A stretch of DNA of 64,000 bases from Brachypodium distachyon (lineage: Eukaryota > Streptophyta > Magnoliopsida > Poales > Poaceae): positions 248,001-312,000 of the forward strand of contig NC_016133.3 in NCBI RefSeq assembly GCF_000005505.3, written 5' to 3'. Positions 34,119 to 45,947 of the stretch are shown in pieces; positions within the stretch are counted from its first letter, which is position 1; each line of letters begins with the position of its first letter. The position numbers and the translations under genes were made by a program. The notes under the pieces are model-generated. The model saw only the letters and a list, made by a program, of their open reading frames with translations. It did not search any database and was not told where the DNA came from.

Positions 34119-34387
34119 TGTGACGGATCCGGCAAGTTAACTGCTTGTAAACGTTTAAGTGTTGGCCTTGGGCCGTGTTGAGTTGTGGGCCATGGGCCTT
34201 GTAAGGTGTTAAGGTGACTGAGTATATAATCAGCACCCGGTGGTGTCTTTGGGTTATCGAAGAAATGAAATTGAAACTTCCCCCAAACTTCTTCTTCTTC
34301 CCCAAGTATCTCTCTCTCTCTCTCGGTAGCCTCTCGAACTCGTGAATCCCAGCGGCGACGATCTCTATCTGCTCTTGAGATATCACA
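34119..34387 (+). repeat. Left LTR of element C
   Basis: 269 bp from TGTGACGGATCC to GAGATATCACA, with a TATA-like AGTATATAATC and a (TC)n tract. No partner LTR is present in the window. Confidence 0.7.
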
Positions 34388-36882
34388 ATTGGTATCAGGA
34401 GCCACGACCCCACTTGCACTTCGCCACTCGACGCTGTTCCGTAACATCGACCGATCGGTTGCAGGGCACTTCGATGACTTGCTGTAAATCCGAGATCGGC
34501 ATTGGAGCAGTACAGAGGAAGCCGCAACGGCACCGTCCAAGCCCTCAACTCCGTCCGCCCAGACCCGTTTTGTGCTCGAATCCATGGAGGCATTGCTGGA
34601 GCGTTTCGGCGCGATGGAGATGAAGTTTGAGGCGGTTGGGACGATGCGCACTCACCTGGAGGAGATCGATGCGAAGCTCAGCAAGCATGCGGAGGCGATG
34701 GAGTAGATGCAGGTCAAGGTCAACTTGGCCATGGAGGTGATGAGTAAGGCGCGGGAGGAACCGGGTGGCACGGCACGCGTGACGCGTCCCGTGGTACTGC
34801 CGATGTTGACGGTACCACCTCCCGAGGAGCGGAGCATCATGGGTATGCCCTACGGCATGCCCCCGGAGCCCCCACCACTCCCACCCAAGGCACGGTCAAC
34901 CACCATTCCCAAGGTATCTTTTCCCTCACCCACACCCGAGGCAGTGTTTGTTGAAATGCCTGGCCAGACATCCAGCGATGCTAGTGATGAACACCGTCGC
35001 ACGTGGATGCCGAAGATGGATTTCCCAAAGTTCCATGGTACTGATGCTCGGATTTGGGTGGATACCTGCAACACTTTCTTCCAATTGTATAACATAGCTG
35101 AAGGATTTAAAGTCTCTGCCGCCACTATGTATATGAGAGATAATGCAGCGCACTGGTACCAGTCATACAAGTTAATTCAGCCTTACCATAGCTGGCCCGT
35201 CTTTGCAGCTGCTGTTATTCAGGAGTTTGAGGGCAATATGCAGAGGGATAAAACTCGTGAGTTGTTGACATCGAAGCAGATTGGCACCGTCGAAGAGTAC
35301 AAACGGCAGTTTGATATGCTTGTCTATCAGATTCACTTGTATGATCCTCACATTAGTGGCATGATGTTGGTTCAGCAGTTTATATTGGGGTTGAAAGAGG
35401 AGCTCAGGGCTGCTGTGGAGGTGCAGATGCCTGACACATTGGCTGCAGCTGCTGCTTTTGCTGCTGTGCAAGGAGTGATGGACGGGATGAGGTTTTGGAG
35501 CACAAAGTCTTATACCAAACGACCTGTGACTAAGGGTGACACAAGTGGATCTGTAGACACTGGGCCTCACAAATTTGAGAAGGGTGAATTGTGGAAGGCC
35601 AAACATCTCAAAGATTATAGAAGAGCTAATGGGCTCTGCTTTAAGTGTGGAGAGAAGTTTGCACCTGGACATCAATGTCCAACAGCTGGAGGAGCACAAC
35701 TCAAAGCCTTGGAAACTTCTGAAATTTTATCAGATGAAGTACTTGATGCTCTAGTTACAACCCATCAAGATGTAGGTGATGATTGCCATGTGTCTTTACA
35801 TGCTTTGTCAGGAGCCACAGATTCAGGCACTATCCAGTTGAGAGCTTTGGATGGAAATCAAGTCCTGTTGTTGTTAGTTGATTCGGGCAGTTCCCACTGC
35901 TTTATTGATACTGCTTTGGTCCAGAAGTTACAGTTGCTGCCTGAAGTTCTAGCTCCCACCAGGATGAAAGTGGCTAATGGGGATTCCTTGTTGTGTACTT
36001 CTCAAGTGAAGGGACTCACTTGGTGGCTGCAGGGTCATACCTTTTCTCATGACATGAGAGTGTTACAACTTGGGGGCTATAATGGTATATTGGGCATGGA
36101 TTGGTTAAAGCAATGGGGCACCATTCCTGCAACTGGGAGCACAGGTGGATTGAGTTTATTTACCATAGCAGGCTGGTCAGGCTCCAGGGTATCAATCCAC
36201 CTCCTATAACTGAATTGCAGGTTATCACAGTGGAGAATCTGGTCAAATTGCTAAAGGGCAATGCTATATGGGCTGTGACAGAATTACATGCTATGGGCAC
36301 TGACTCTGTCAGCTGTGAGGCTCAAGTACCACCAGCTGTAGCTGATCTGTTGCACAAGTTCCAAGATGTGTTCAAGGAACCAACTTCTCTTCCTCCATAT
36401 AGGGAATTTCACCATGCTATTGACTTACTGCCTGATGCCCAGCCAGTGAATAGCAGACCATATAGATACTCTCCATTACAAAAGACCATATAAGATGGCT
36501 GTGGATGAATTAAAGGAATTGAAGAAGCAGCTTGCAGAGCAACTGTCGAAAGGTTTCATCCGTCCCAGTTCATCACCATGGGGAGCACCTGTACTGTTTG
36601 TAGAGGAAGAAGGACAAGAGTCAAAAGATGTGCATTGACTATCGTTCCCTGAATGAGATGACGATAAAGAATAAATACCCCTTACCTATTATCAATGATC
36701 TATTCAATCAATTGAAAGGAGCATGTGTATTTTCAAAGATCGATCTTCGATCAGGCTATTTTCAGCTGAAGATCCGAGAAGCGGATATACCCAAAACAGC
36801 CTTCACCACTAGATATGGCTTGTATGAATATACAGTGATGCCATTTGGGTTGACCAATGCACCAGCATACTTCATGAACATG
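34119..36882 (+). mobile_element. Ty3/gypsy element C, cut off inside reverse transcriptase
   Basis: The left LTR is 34119-34387, followed by ATTGGTATCAGGAGCC, close to the initiator-Met tRNA primer-binding site TGGTATCAGAGC. Gag, protease and the first part of reverse transcriptase follow. The element stops abruptly at about 36882; the YxDD box, RNase H, integrase and right LTR are missing. Confidence 0.85.
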
Positions 36883-36889
36883 ATGAGGA
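34584..36889 (+). pseudogene. gag-pol of element C
   Basis: The frame starts at ATG 34584 and is interrupted by a TAG at 34704-34706; the long open part is 34707-36209. Gag shows WYQSYKLIQPY-type capsid sequence, then a zinc knuckle CFKCGEKFAPGHQC and the protease motif LLVDSGSSHCFID. Frame breaks are visible at about 36120, 36475 and 36605. Reverse transcriptase starts around [16 protein letters not shown] and shows [31 protein letters not shown] and MPFGLTNAP before the sequence switches to unrelated DNA. One stop, three frameshifts and the missing 3' part make it non-functional. Confidence 0.88.
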
Positions 36890-37118
36890 GGAGGAGGAGG
36901 GCGATGACGAGGATGAGGAGGAGGACGAGGACGGCAACCCGAAGCCCAGGCCTGATCTGGACGCAGAGCCTACCTATAACGATCTTGAAGGCGTCGACGA
37001 CCCCCTCCCCGACTACTACGTCCTCCACGAGGTCCCCCTCGAGGACGAGGAGGAGGAGGAGGGCGATGACGAGGACGAGGGGAAGGACGATGACGAGGAC
37101 GACGATGACGACGAGTAG
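36882..37118 (+). pseudogene. C-terminal fragment of an acidic protein gene fused to element C
   Basis: The frame from 36882 to the stop at 37116-37118 encodes 78 residues: Asp/Glu runs at both ends and, in between, [16 protein letters not shown] then [16 protein letters not shown]. The central piece is not low complexity, so it is a real protein remnant; I do not recognise the family. It is out of frame with the reverse transcriptase before it. The start of the gene is absent. Confidence 0.6.
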
Positions 37119-37555
37119 CTCCCTCTACCTCGTCGCTCCCTCCGATCCATGCCGATGGATAATCTATCTTAATTTACTGTTTAGCATGCAGCTCGCCGCT
37201 TCTTCACGTGGGATGGCACGTGTAGGTCGTGGCGGCGGTTAGCGGGTTGTGCACGGTGAGCCGCTGTGGGATGGCACAGCCGGTCGGGCTCCCTGCTCAA
37301 CGGTTTATTTCCTTGCACCAGCTAGTCTTGTGTTATGTTTGTGTATGTACTGCGCCTGCAGTAGCTAGCTAGCGGTTGCCGTCGACTTGTGTTTGTCTAG
37401 TTTGCAGAGTTCGTATTTAGCAGAGTGCAGGGCGAGCTGTGTGTGTTTCAGTCAGTTGGTTTATGTTGTTTGTTGTTCAACTGTAACCTGTACTGTCCGG
37501 AGATGTTACTGGAGTGATTACTAAAAAAACACCTTCTTCTTTTTTTAACTTGTCA
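37119..37555 (+). other. Probable 3' UTR of the acidic-protein gene fragment
   Basis: Sequence after the stop is moderately GC-rich at first and then T/G-rich, like a plant 3' UTR, with no open frame. It ends where similarity to the XLG 3' region begins. Confidence 0.4.
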
Positions 37556-37559
37556 ATTT

Positions 37560-37992
37560 AAACTCGGAATGGATCTTGCCCTCCTCCTGACTAAATATAT
37601 TAGAGATGTTAAAAGACCTGGGAAACATCGATATCTTGATCCGTTTGTTCCTACTGATCAGCTCGGATTCGAATTCTAGCATCTCCTGGTGGCAAACGGC
37701 AACAAAATTTTACAAGGGCAAGCTTAGCTTCGACTCACTCTCTCTAGGGGCAAGAATTTTCTTAGTTATGAAAAACAATTTCTCAACATCATAATCATCA
37801 TACAGTGCAATTTTCTAATGAACTCCAAACAATGTGTATAAGTCACACTGGATTGTCATTCCACATGTCGTCAAATTTATACTGATATGCTGATCTGCCT
37901 GTTTACAGATTAGAGAACTACTACATACATGCCAGGCTGGGCTACAACATCAGGGCCAAACAAGTCATGCTTTGGTCTCTCAAGACTCATGG
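37560..37992 (-). repeat. Diverged duplicate of the XLG 3' region
   Basis: Matches 39490-39835, for example CATCATACAGTGCAATTTTC, ACTACATACATGCCAGGCTG and TTTGGTCTCTCAAGACTCA, with many substitutions and indels in between. It marks the tail of a second XLG gene copy. Confidence 0.75.
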
Positions 37993-38447
37993 TACAAAAG
38001 TAATTTTGTATATTTTATTTTGAGGGAATTCTTGTCCCAAAAGTTGAATCATATTTAAATATGATTTTACAAATTTTATGGTTTTTATTTGAATCGATTT
38101 GGAGTTCAAAATCAAAAGATATAAAGGAAAACAGAAAAAGAAAAAGAAAAGAAGAAAACAAAATAGAAAACGGACCGGCCCGGCCAAATGGGCTGAACCG
38201 GCCCGCTTACCTGCCGCGCACCGCGCCAGCCCAGCCCAGCACGCGCCCGTCCGTCGTCCTCTCCAACGGGCAGCGCGAGAAATCCGCCCACGACGCGCAT
38301 TCACGCCGCGCCGTGCCGTTTACTCCGAGCGTTAAACGCCATTGCTCGCGCGTCACTATAAAGGCCGTGCACCTCTCTCTCTTTCCCCTCTGCTAGCCCT
38401 CTCTCTCACGCGCCCACGCCGCCCAATTAGCTCGCCGGAGTTCACCA
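37993..38447 (+). mobile_element. LTR-like fragment replacing the last XLG-copy exons
   Basis: AT-rich start (GAGGGAATTCTTGTCCCAAA), a purine-rich middle, a GC-rich part and then CACTATAAAGG (TATA at 38357-38363) followed by a CT-rich leader. That layout is typical of a gypsy LTR read on the plus strand. It lies exactly where exons 8 and 9 of the duplicated XLG copy should be. No second LTR or target duplication was found, so LTR identity is inferred. Confidence 0.45.
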
Positions 38448-38449
38448 CG

Positions 38450-39111
38450 ATTTAGATGTTTTTTGCCCAGTGCATGAAGAAGGTTCAGGGATTACTTGGT
38501 AAGAGGCTGAGAATGCGCCTCTGGATTGTCAATGAAAGGTTCAGACATGGGGCTCCGATCATCAAGGGTGAACTCAATGAAAGATAATCCATTCCCTTGT
38601 GTTACTCCTTCAGCAAAGATCACATCCTTCTCTGAAGGTTCATACTCATTGCTTGACACCTCAATGGCCTGCAAGAATATGCCATGTATAAGAGAAGTCA
38701 GTTGAACAATTCCAAAGAAAACTGATTATGCATGATACAAACTTCAACTTCGCCGGCACCCAAAAACAACAAAAATCTTATATGTAATAGGAAACAGGAA
38801 CCTAATAACATATAGTTACATGCTCCCGTAAAAACAGCAGTCAAATGCACAATATGAGTAACGCATAGTGCGATCTTATCAATGGTGGAGCTATATTAAT
38901 TTTAAAACTCTCAAGTGCATACCCTGCTCAAGAAGTACTCAGCAACATCAGGAAGAAAATGTAACTCGTCCTTTCTTTTATATGTTGCTTGTATGGCCGG
39001 ATCCTTCCACATCTCATCAACAAATGGAGCATATTCACGTGTTGCAGCAGGGAAGAATGCATCTAGATCGCCCATGGCTATAATATCCAAAAGCCAATCC
39101 GAGAATTTCTT
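38450..39111 (-). pseudogene. Partial second copy of XLG (exons 7 and 6)
   Basis: Exon 7 copy 38668-38496 (173 bases, splice sites intact) and part of exon 6, 39111-38923, including its donor. The exon 7 copy differs from the real exon (40936-40764) at three positions and the exon 6 part at five; all eight changes keep the amino acid. The intron between the copies lacks about 155 bases. Upstream of 39111 similarity stops, and exons 1-5, 8 and 9 are absent, so it cannot make a G protein. Confidence 0.85.
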
Positions 39112-39980
39112 TATGCTTTTGCTTTTCTCCAGGCATTTTCCTTTCTTTTTCTTAGTGGAATCAGTTGTCCTTCCATTTAACCTGAGGCAGATGCACGAAG
39201 CAAGTGTTTTTGATAATCAATAAAGCGTGCCAAATGGCCTTTTGTAATAAAAAAAACCTGAGGTAGATACGGACAGCGGGTCTTTTTTCTCTCTTCTTTT
39301 TAGAACAAACAAGCTGACTTTATATTTAATTAACGAACAACTAGAACGACAACAAAGATTTCAGAAAAAACGGACGTTAGGCACCAGATTTCCAGAGTCC
39401 TGATAATGCCTCAAACCCGCACTTTCTTTCCCTTTACTTTGTTCGGGACTTGTTATTTCCGTTATGAATTAATGGAAAGAGGAGTAGCATCTAATGGTGC
39501 CAAATGACAAATAGTTTTAACAGAAATTTACAAGGACAGGCTTACCCACCCTCTAGGTGCAAGCATTTGCTTAGTTTATAGAAAACAAGTTCATAATATC
39601 ATTCTCTAACAACCAGAAATCCATATCCTCTGTAATCGACATCAATTGCCATCATCATACAGTGCAATTTTCTAACTCAAGTCCAACCAATGTATACATG
39701 TCAGGCTGAATTGTCATTCTCAGATCCATACTGAAGCTGATCTACCTGTGTACAGATTAGAGAGCTACTACATACATGCCAGGCTGGGCAATAACATCAG
39801 GAGACCAAACAAGTCAGGCTTTGGTCTCTCAAGACTCAAGATACACACACACACATGAGAAAATTTCCAAAGGGATAATCTGTAAATTAATTATATTACA
39901 AATCAATGATTTCTTTTCGGGGGTATGGTGCGAAACCGAATCAGTTGGTGGAATCATCGACCGGAGCCTTCGGGTGGGTC
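39112..39980. other. Spacer and XLG 3' UTR
   Basis: The interval holds the XLG 3' UTR (from 39980 leftwards) and sequence with no recognisable gene. The part at 39490-39835 is duplicated at 37560-37992. Confidence 0.45.
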
Positions 39981-42900
39981 TCATTCCGCTCTGATAAAAG
40001 GAGAGGAGCTCATCTCGGTGGTGCTGTAGAACGACTCCTCCTGGTAGTAGTTCTCGTCCTTCTCCTCCTCCCACTTGAGGACCTCCCTTATGTACTTGAA
40101 CGCCTCGTCGACCGTCTGGCGGTCGCGGCCGCGGGCCTGCCACACGAAGAGCTTCCGGTTCGTGTGGGCAGCGTACATGTCCTTGAACTTCATCGCAATG
40201 TAGTAGTACGCCTGCTGGGCGAGAGACTGGTTGTTGTTGTGTGTCCGAACTGGGGAAAAATCGTTGAACCACTCGCAGGTCGAGAGAGGGGCGCGGTTTA
40301 TCTTCTCCTCGAAAAGGTCATACTTATTGAGCACCAGAACAAAAGGTGTATCACAAAAGCATGGTTGCCTGGTTCAACAGAAGAGAATGATTCATGATTT
40401 TTGCTGACTAATAAAATTAGTGATTTCTATTTTGAAGACCGTACCAACACCAAGAATAGCAGTTACGGAAAAAGTTTAGCATACCGGATTGTAGCCTCAA
40501 ATAACTCTTTGCTTTGTATCATCTTGTTCAGAAGAAGCCGGCTATTGCCATTTACAGGGGGTCCCACTTGGTCATAGTCACTGAGTGCTACACAGAATAT
40601 CACCATGCGGACATCCTCAAACATTTCCACCCATTTGCAACCATCATTCATGCCCTTGGCATTAACTCTAATCAGCTGATATCTGAGGAGCAAAATATAT
40701 AAGATTAAGTGGGCACGATTTAGATGATTTTTGCCCAGTGCATGAAGAAGGTTCAGGGATTACTTGGTAAGAGGCTGAGAATGCGCCTCTGGATTGTCAA
40801 TGAAAGGTTCAGACATGGGGCTGCGATCATCAAGGGTGAACTCAATGAAAGATAACCCATTCCCTTGTGTTACTCCCTCAGCAAAGATCACATCCTTCTC
40901 TGAAGGTTCATACTCATTGCTTGACACCTCAATGGCCTGCAAGAATATGCCATGTATAAGAGAAGTCAATTGAACAATTCCAACGAAAACTAATTATGCA
41001 TGATACAAACTTCAACTTCGCCGGCACCAAAAAACAACGAAAATCTTATATGTAACAGTGCAAGAGAAAAAACAATATCTGGAAAGGGGGTTAGCAGTCT
41101 TTAGAAGAGGGATTCAACACAAGTATATACATTATGTGCTGAATCTTTCAAAGAAGCAACCCTAAATAAATAAGATTAGCGTGCATTCTGGAAGTCATAA
41201 ATTACTGTGATAGGAAACAGGGACCTAATAAAATATAGTTAAGTGCTCCTGTAAAAACAGCAGTCAAATGCACAATATGAGTAGCGCATAGTGCGATCTT
41301 ATCAAGGGTGGAGCTATATTAATTTTAAAACTCTCGAGTCCATACCCTGCTCAAGAAGTACTCAGCAACATCAGGAAGAAAATGTAACTCGTCCTTTCTT
41401 TTATATGTTGCTTGTATGGCCGGATCCTTCCACATCTCGTCGACAAATGGAGCATATTCACGTGTTGCAGCAGGGAAGAATGCATCTAGATCACCCATTG
41501 CTATGATATCCAAAAGCCAATCCGAGAATTTCTTCAGCCTTGCATTTATCGAGTATATACACGAATTTGAATCGTTAGCTTTATTTTCATCTGCATAAGA
41601 AAATCCAGATCAATAATGGAACATATGTTCACCGCAAAAAAAAAATGGAACATATGTGAAGTGGAGCAAATGACTTGACCATGTTACCTTGTTGTGCTGC
41701 TTCATCCTCTGAAATTGTGCAATGCAATCTAGACAAAGTCTCTTCCTCAAAACGCTCACGACCTTCTAGCAAAATTCCAAGATACTTGAACATATTGCTT
41801 TGGATCATCAATTTGATACCATCAAGTTCTTCTTGGGTGAACCTTGTCGCATATAGATACTTAGCCTGATCCGTAGAATGAGAAGACATATCAGCATGAC
41901 ACATGCAACAGCTACCACAGGTTAGAAATATGTACACCACTGCCAGGTAGAGACAACACAACTCCAAAGGATGATGAATCACGACTCGCAAAAACTCTAA
42001 AAAAAGTCGAGCATTACGCTTAACAACATAATCCTGGTGATTGCACTATACACTCTATACAAAACATCATAGACCATCTCTGGTACGTGGTAGGGATCAG
42101 ATAATATACAGACATGAGTCATTTGTGCTAAAGTAAACAGTTAAACACCACACTACGGACTTTCAAAGGGTTTATACATCAGATAATTACAGGGCCAGCT
42201 TGCTAGTCACAGCTGTGTATATCCCAAGATTCGTAGAACTCAAGGCATAAGCTGTATGAAATGGATCATACCTGCTTAAATATAGTGCTTGTACCAGCAC
42301 TGGGTGGTCCAAGAAGCAGCAGCTTTTGGATTCTTTTCTGGTCCAAATAATCAGGGACAGTTCTAGGTAAATAGGTAATTTCATCCTTGGTTCCATTGGA
42401 GTCCCCAGGAGGCACCGGAAGTGAAAACAATGCACATGCAAAACGTGTCAAAGCCTGGTCATAGAAGGAAAAAATAATTATTATGAATAAGCACGCCTAG
42501 CTTGAACTTCAAAGGAAATAGCAACAGAATGGAATTCCTTTAAACAAAGATACATACCGACTCCCATATTTTTCCTTTGATGTTGTTCTGTCCTTCCTCC
42601 TCATAACGACCATCATCGTAAACCCAGAAATGGGTATCACGGGGGCATTGCACATTTGCAACCTGCAAGCATGATGCAAATGATGTGAGAAAAGAGCTCT
42701 TCTACGATGCATCTCTTGCCTCTGGACGTAAAAGGACTCTTTAGGTTATGGCCGTTGATCGAATGGCACGGAGCTCAAACAGATAATTAGTCCAATTTAC
42801 TAGCGACGGTTACCAGTTCTAGATACAGCGGGAACTTCAATCGATCAATTAATAAATATTTCACGGAGCAAGTCCAGAGTAACAAAAACCATTGCATTTA

Positions 42901-44684
42901 GGGTCAACTCCCAATTTGTCGTGAACTGGGAAGTCTTAAAACAGAAATGTGTTTAAAAGCATAAGGGGGCGTGGTTATTGTGACATTTTAACAAAACAAA
43001 CAGGCTACACTAAAAGTGTTCCCTTTCTTTGTCAAAGTACCTTAGTAATGGTTACCTGGATCTTTTAGTTTCAGAGTGATCACTGTTAAAAAAGAGCAAA
43101 TAATTTCAATATTTTAAAATAAATGACACATAAATTAACACATTTCAAGTCAGCTAATATACTGGAATTCGAACGTGCTGAATAGGTAAAGAATGTTTCT
43201 AGTTCTAATGAAAATAGCTCAGGTCTCAGGGTATAAAACCACACTGGTGCACAAAACAAAATTTAATATCTACTAGTCATTCTCACTTCCTCGCCTGATC
43301 CTGTGACTTAGCTGTCTACGCAGACACAGTACCTCATTATTAATGTTGAAAAAGTGGGCGTTTAAGTAAAAGTAGATGTAACGGAAAATAAATGAAGCTG
43401 GGGGCAGCTAACTTGCCCCCTCACGATTTCCGATAAAGAACTATCTACAAGCAGCCCTATATGCTATAAGAAGAGAAGATGCCAGGGCAACAGAAATGGA
43501 AAGATTTTTACCTTGAGAATTTTCAGCTCACTCTTTGTTATTTCCCTTCCATTTATAAAAACCTGGGTGTTTCCATTACTCGCTTTGGCGTGAAGCTTCC
43601 CGCTAAAATTGAGGTTAGAGCTAACGATCCTGCCTGGTTTTTGTCCTTCCTATGAGAAGGAAACAATTTTATTAGCACAAACCTTAGTACAACTTATACA
43701 TCAGACATGATCTTAATAGTTAAAACATTTTACCTTTCCCCATAAACCTGACTCCTTGTCATACCAATATTTTCCAGGCTTGAGTTTGTGAGGAGGCCGT
43801 GAGCAACTAAGCAAATCTGTCAACTCTTCCTGCCTCAACGGGCAACCATTGACAATAAGCTGCTCAGGCCGGAGCTGATTCGCCTGGCACTCCTTCTCCG
43901 CTTTCAAGATTTGCCTTACCTCCAGCGGGCTGAGCAACCGCGAGAGCGTCCTCGAGTTCTTCCCCAGCTTGGACCTCTTAAACTCGTCGATCGGCAGGCC
44001 GATGCAGGTGACGCACTTGCGCCCTTCGGGCATCGATCCCATCATCCTGAGCACGCAGTGACCGCAGTACCTTGCGTCGCAGACGAGACAAGCCTCCTTG
44101 CTCTCCCACTTCCGCTTCCCGCACCGGTTGCACGGCTTCCTCCTCTTCCGGTCCTTCTTGCTGACCGCCACGAACTGCTCGGACATCTCGTCGAACTCGT
44201 TGCTCTCGTACTTGCTGTCGGGCGTGAACCCAAAGGTGACCATCTGAGCCCTCCTCCCATCATGCCCCCCATTCCGCGGCCCCGGCGAGCTCTGCGCCGA
44301 GCCATGCGACTGCGAGCGGGAGTCGTCTTCGTCGTCGAACTCCTCGTTCTGCAGGACCGAGTTCACCGACTCGGAGCTGCCGCCACCAGCAGCACCAGCC
44401 TGGGTGGGCACCGGGCGAGCAATCCGAGCAACGACCGGCGCCACCGGCAGTCCTCCTCCATTCCCCAGGAAGCCTTGGGGACCAGACACCGGCTCCGCCG
44501 TGGGGACCGTCGAGGGGATCTCGACGGGGTCGACCCTGGGGAGCTCGTAGGGCACCGGCGGGCCGTCGTACTCGAGCGCGATGGAGTAGTCGAGGTTGGG
44601 CGGCGCCTCCGGGATGGGCGTGCCCGGCGGCAGGATCCGCCGCATCATGTCCTGCCAGCTACCACTGTCCATTGCCTCCGCCAT
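39981..44684 (-). CDS. XLG: Extra-large GTP-binding protein (XLG, G alpha-like)
   Basis: Plant-specific G alpha-like protein that works with G beta-gamma dimers in hormone, defence and development signalling, in nucleus and at the plasma membrane. Nine exons: 44684-43734, 43649-43512, 42662-42558, 42454-42272, 41865-41688, 41590-41346, 40936-40764, 40682-40485, 40368-39981; total 2559 nt, 852 residues. The start is the ATG at 44684 ([10 protein letters not shown]); an open frame seven codons longer begins with GTG and was rejected. Residues 176-183 (KKDRKRRK) look like a nuclear signal, and 185-227 is the cysteine-rich XLG region (CNRCGKRKW...[12 protein letters not shown]). The G alpha-like half follows: a relaxed P-loop [13 protein letters not shown] (about 447-459), [29 protein letters not shown] (guanine-specifying NKxD) and TCEW. 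The P-loop deviates from GxGESGKS as in known XLGs. Which XLG paralogue it is, I cannot say. Confidence 0.95.
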
Positions 44685-44705
44685 CTCCCCCTTCCTTCTC
44701 TCCAC

Positions 44706-45947
44706 CTCCCAGACTCCCTAGGGCGGATCTAGAACCAATCAGTCACCAAAAAGACTCCTCCTTCATATCATACCTGCTGATGAAAGAAAGAAAAATCCAA
44801 TGCCCGGAGCTTGACTCCCGACGGGACGGCGGCGGCGATGATGCTCTAGGGATTTGGATTGGATTGGATTGGAGAGGCGGGTAGGTGAGGAAGAGGAAAG
44901 GTTTAGGGGATCTCGCTGGCAGAGGAGAGGGAGAGAGTGGATGGAGAAGACAAGCAAGTTGCGGAGGCGAATTTTGGAACTTGATGCATCTCATCTCATC
45001 TTCAGCCCCCAGCAAGCAGCAACTGACTGGAAAGACGTTACTACTACTGAAAGCTTTTGCATCCAAAAATGAGCAGTCTAATATTTTTCATCAGATATAT
45101 ACACACTTGATGTTTTGAGAATAATAATTGGTGGTTTCAAATAATTTTCTACGTGTATTTATTCACTTATTTAGTGACTTGCTGAAAAAACAGGCCAGCC
45201 GACAACGAAAACGACACTAGTGCTAAAAGAGAGTGTTGTATTTTGGCTTGCAAAATGCACTTTATTTGTTCACTTACATTTAGGGGGCAACAAGACATAT
45301 GAGTCAGATATAGCATTTTTTTTTCCCTGTTGTTTATAGTATTATATCTTTTGCACATTTTGTTTTGTGATCTGTCTCCAAGATCTCACCAACTATTCCA
45401 TTTGCTTGCAATGGATGCATGGAGCTGGTTGCCTGCTTTCATGTCTGCCTTGGCTCTTTTCTTCCTTTCTTTTGGCCTACAAGAAAGAAGAAAGCATGTC
45501 CTACCCAAAAGGCACTGTCCTTTTAATTTCCACACGAAAGCAAATCCGGTGTACCGCCCTGGCGATGATGAGGATTTCTGCTGAACTCTGTGCTTAATTT
45601 CGGTGGTGGAAGACTGAGAACTTACAGTAAGTAAATACGGAGTGCTATACTGTAGTAGTACACTGGGTAGCTTGTACATCCTACCCAGAGTACTGACACT
45701 GCGGCTGGGTCCCACCACGCAAAATTTACAACAGATCAGTTTTTCGTTCTTTCGTAGTTGGCCCCGGCACATAAAAAAAAGAAAACACAGATGAGTTGGA
45801 CTTGGTGGGCCGTTGCTGGGTCAGGCCTCATTGGGTTAGTAGGCCCAATAAGCCTGGTGGGCGAACTTCTCTTTCTTTATCATTTCTGAGGAGACCTTTG
45901 GTCGTGGGTCAAAGGAGTCAACCGACAGCGAGCTCGGGTCGTGGGCC
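44706..45947. other. Divergent promoter region between XLG and the ABC transporter
   Basis: The two genes are read away from each other across 1.26 kb. The XLG side holds its 5' UTR and CT-rich leader plus a GGATT repeat at about 44851-44872. The ABC side holds no clear TATA box. An open frame at 45412-45584 has no recognisable features. Confidence 0.45.

Noticed and set aside
44685..44705. A seven-codon N-terminal extension of XLG
   Set aside because: It begins with GTG, not ATG; the ATG at 44684 has the family-like MAEAMD start.
44729..44773. A possible 5' UTR intron of XLG (CAGCAG/GTATGA)
   Set aside because: The nearest usable acceptor would make an intron of about 45 bases, too short for a plant intron; a longer one could not be placed.
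45330..45584. An 84-codon frame between XLG and the ABC transporter
   Set aside because: It begins with a non-ATG codon, the first ATG leaves 57 residues, and there are no recognisable features or promoter.
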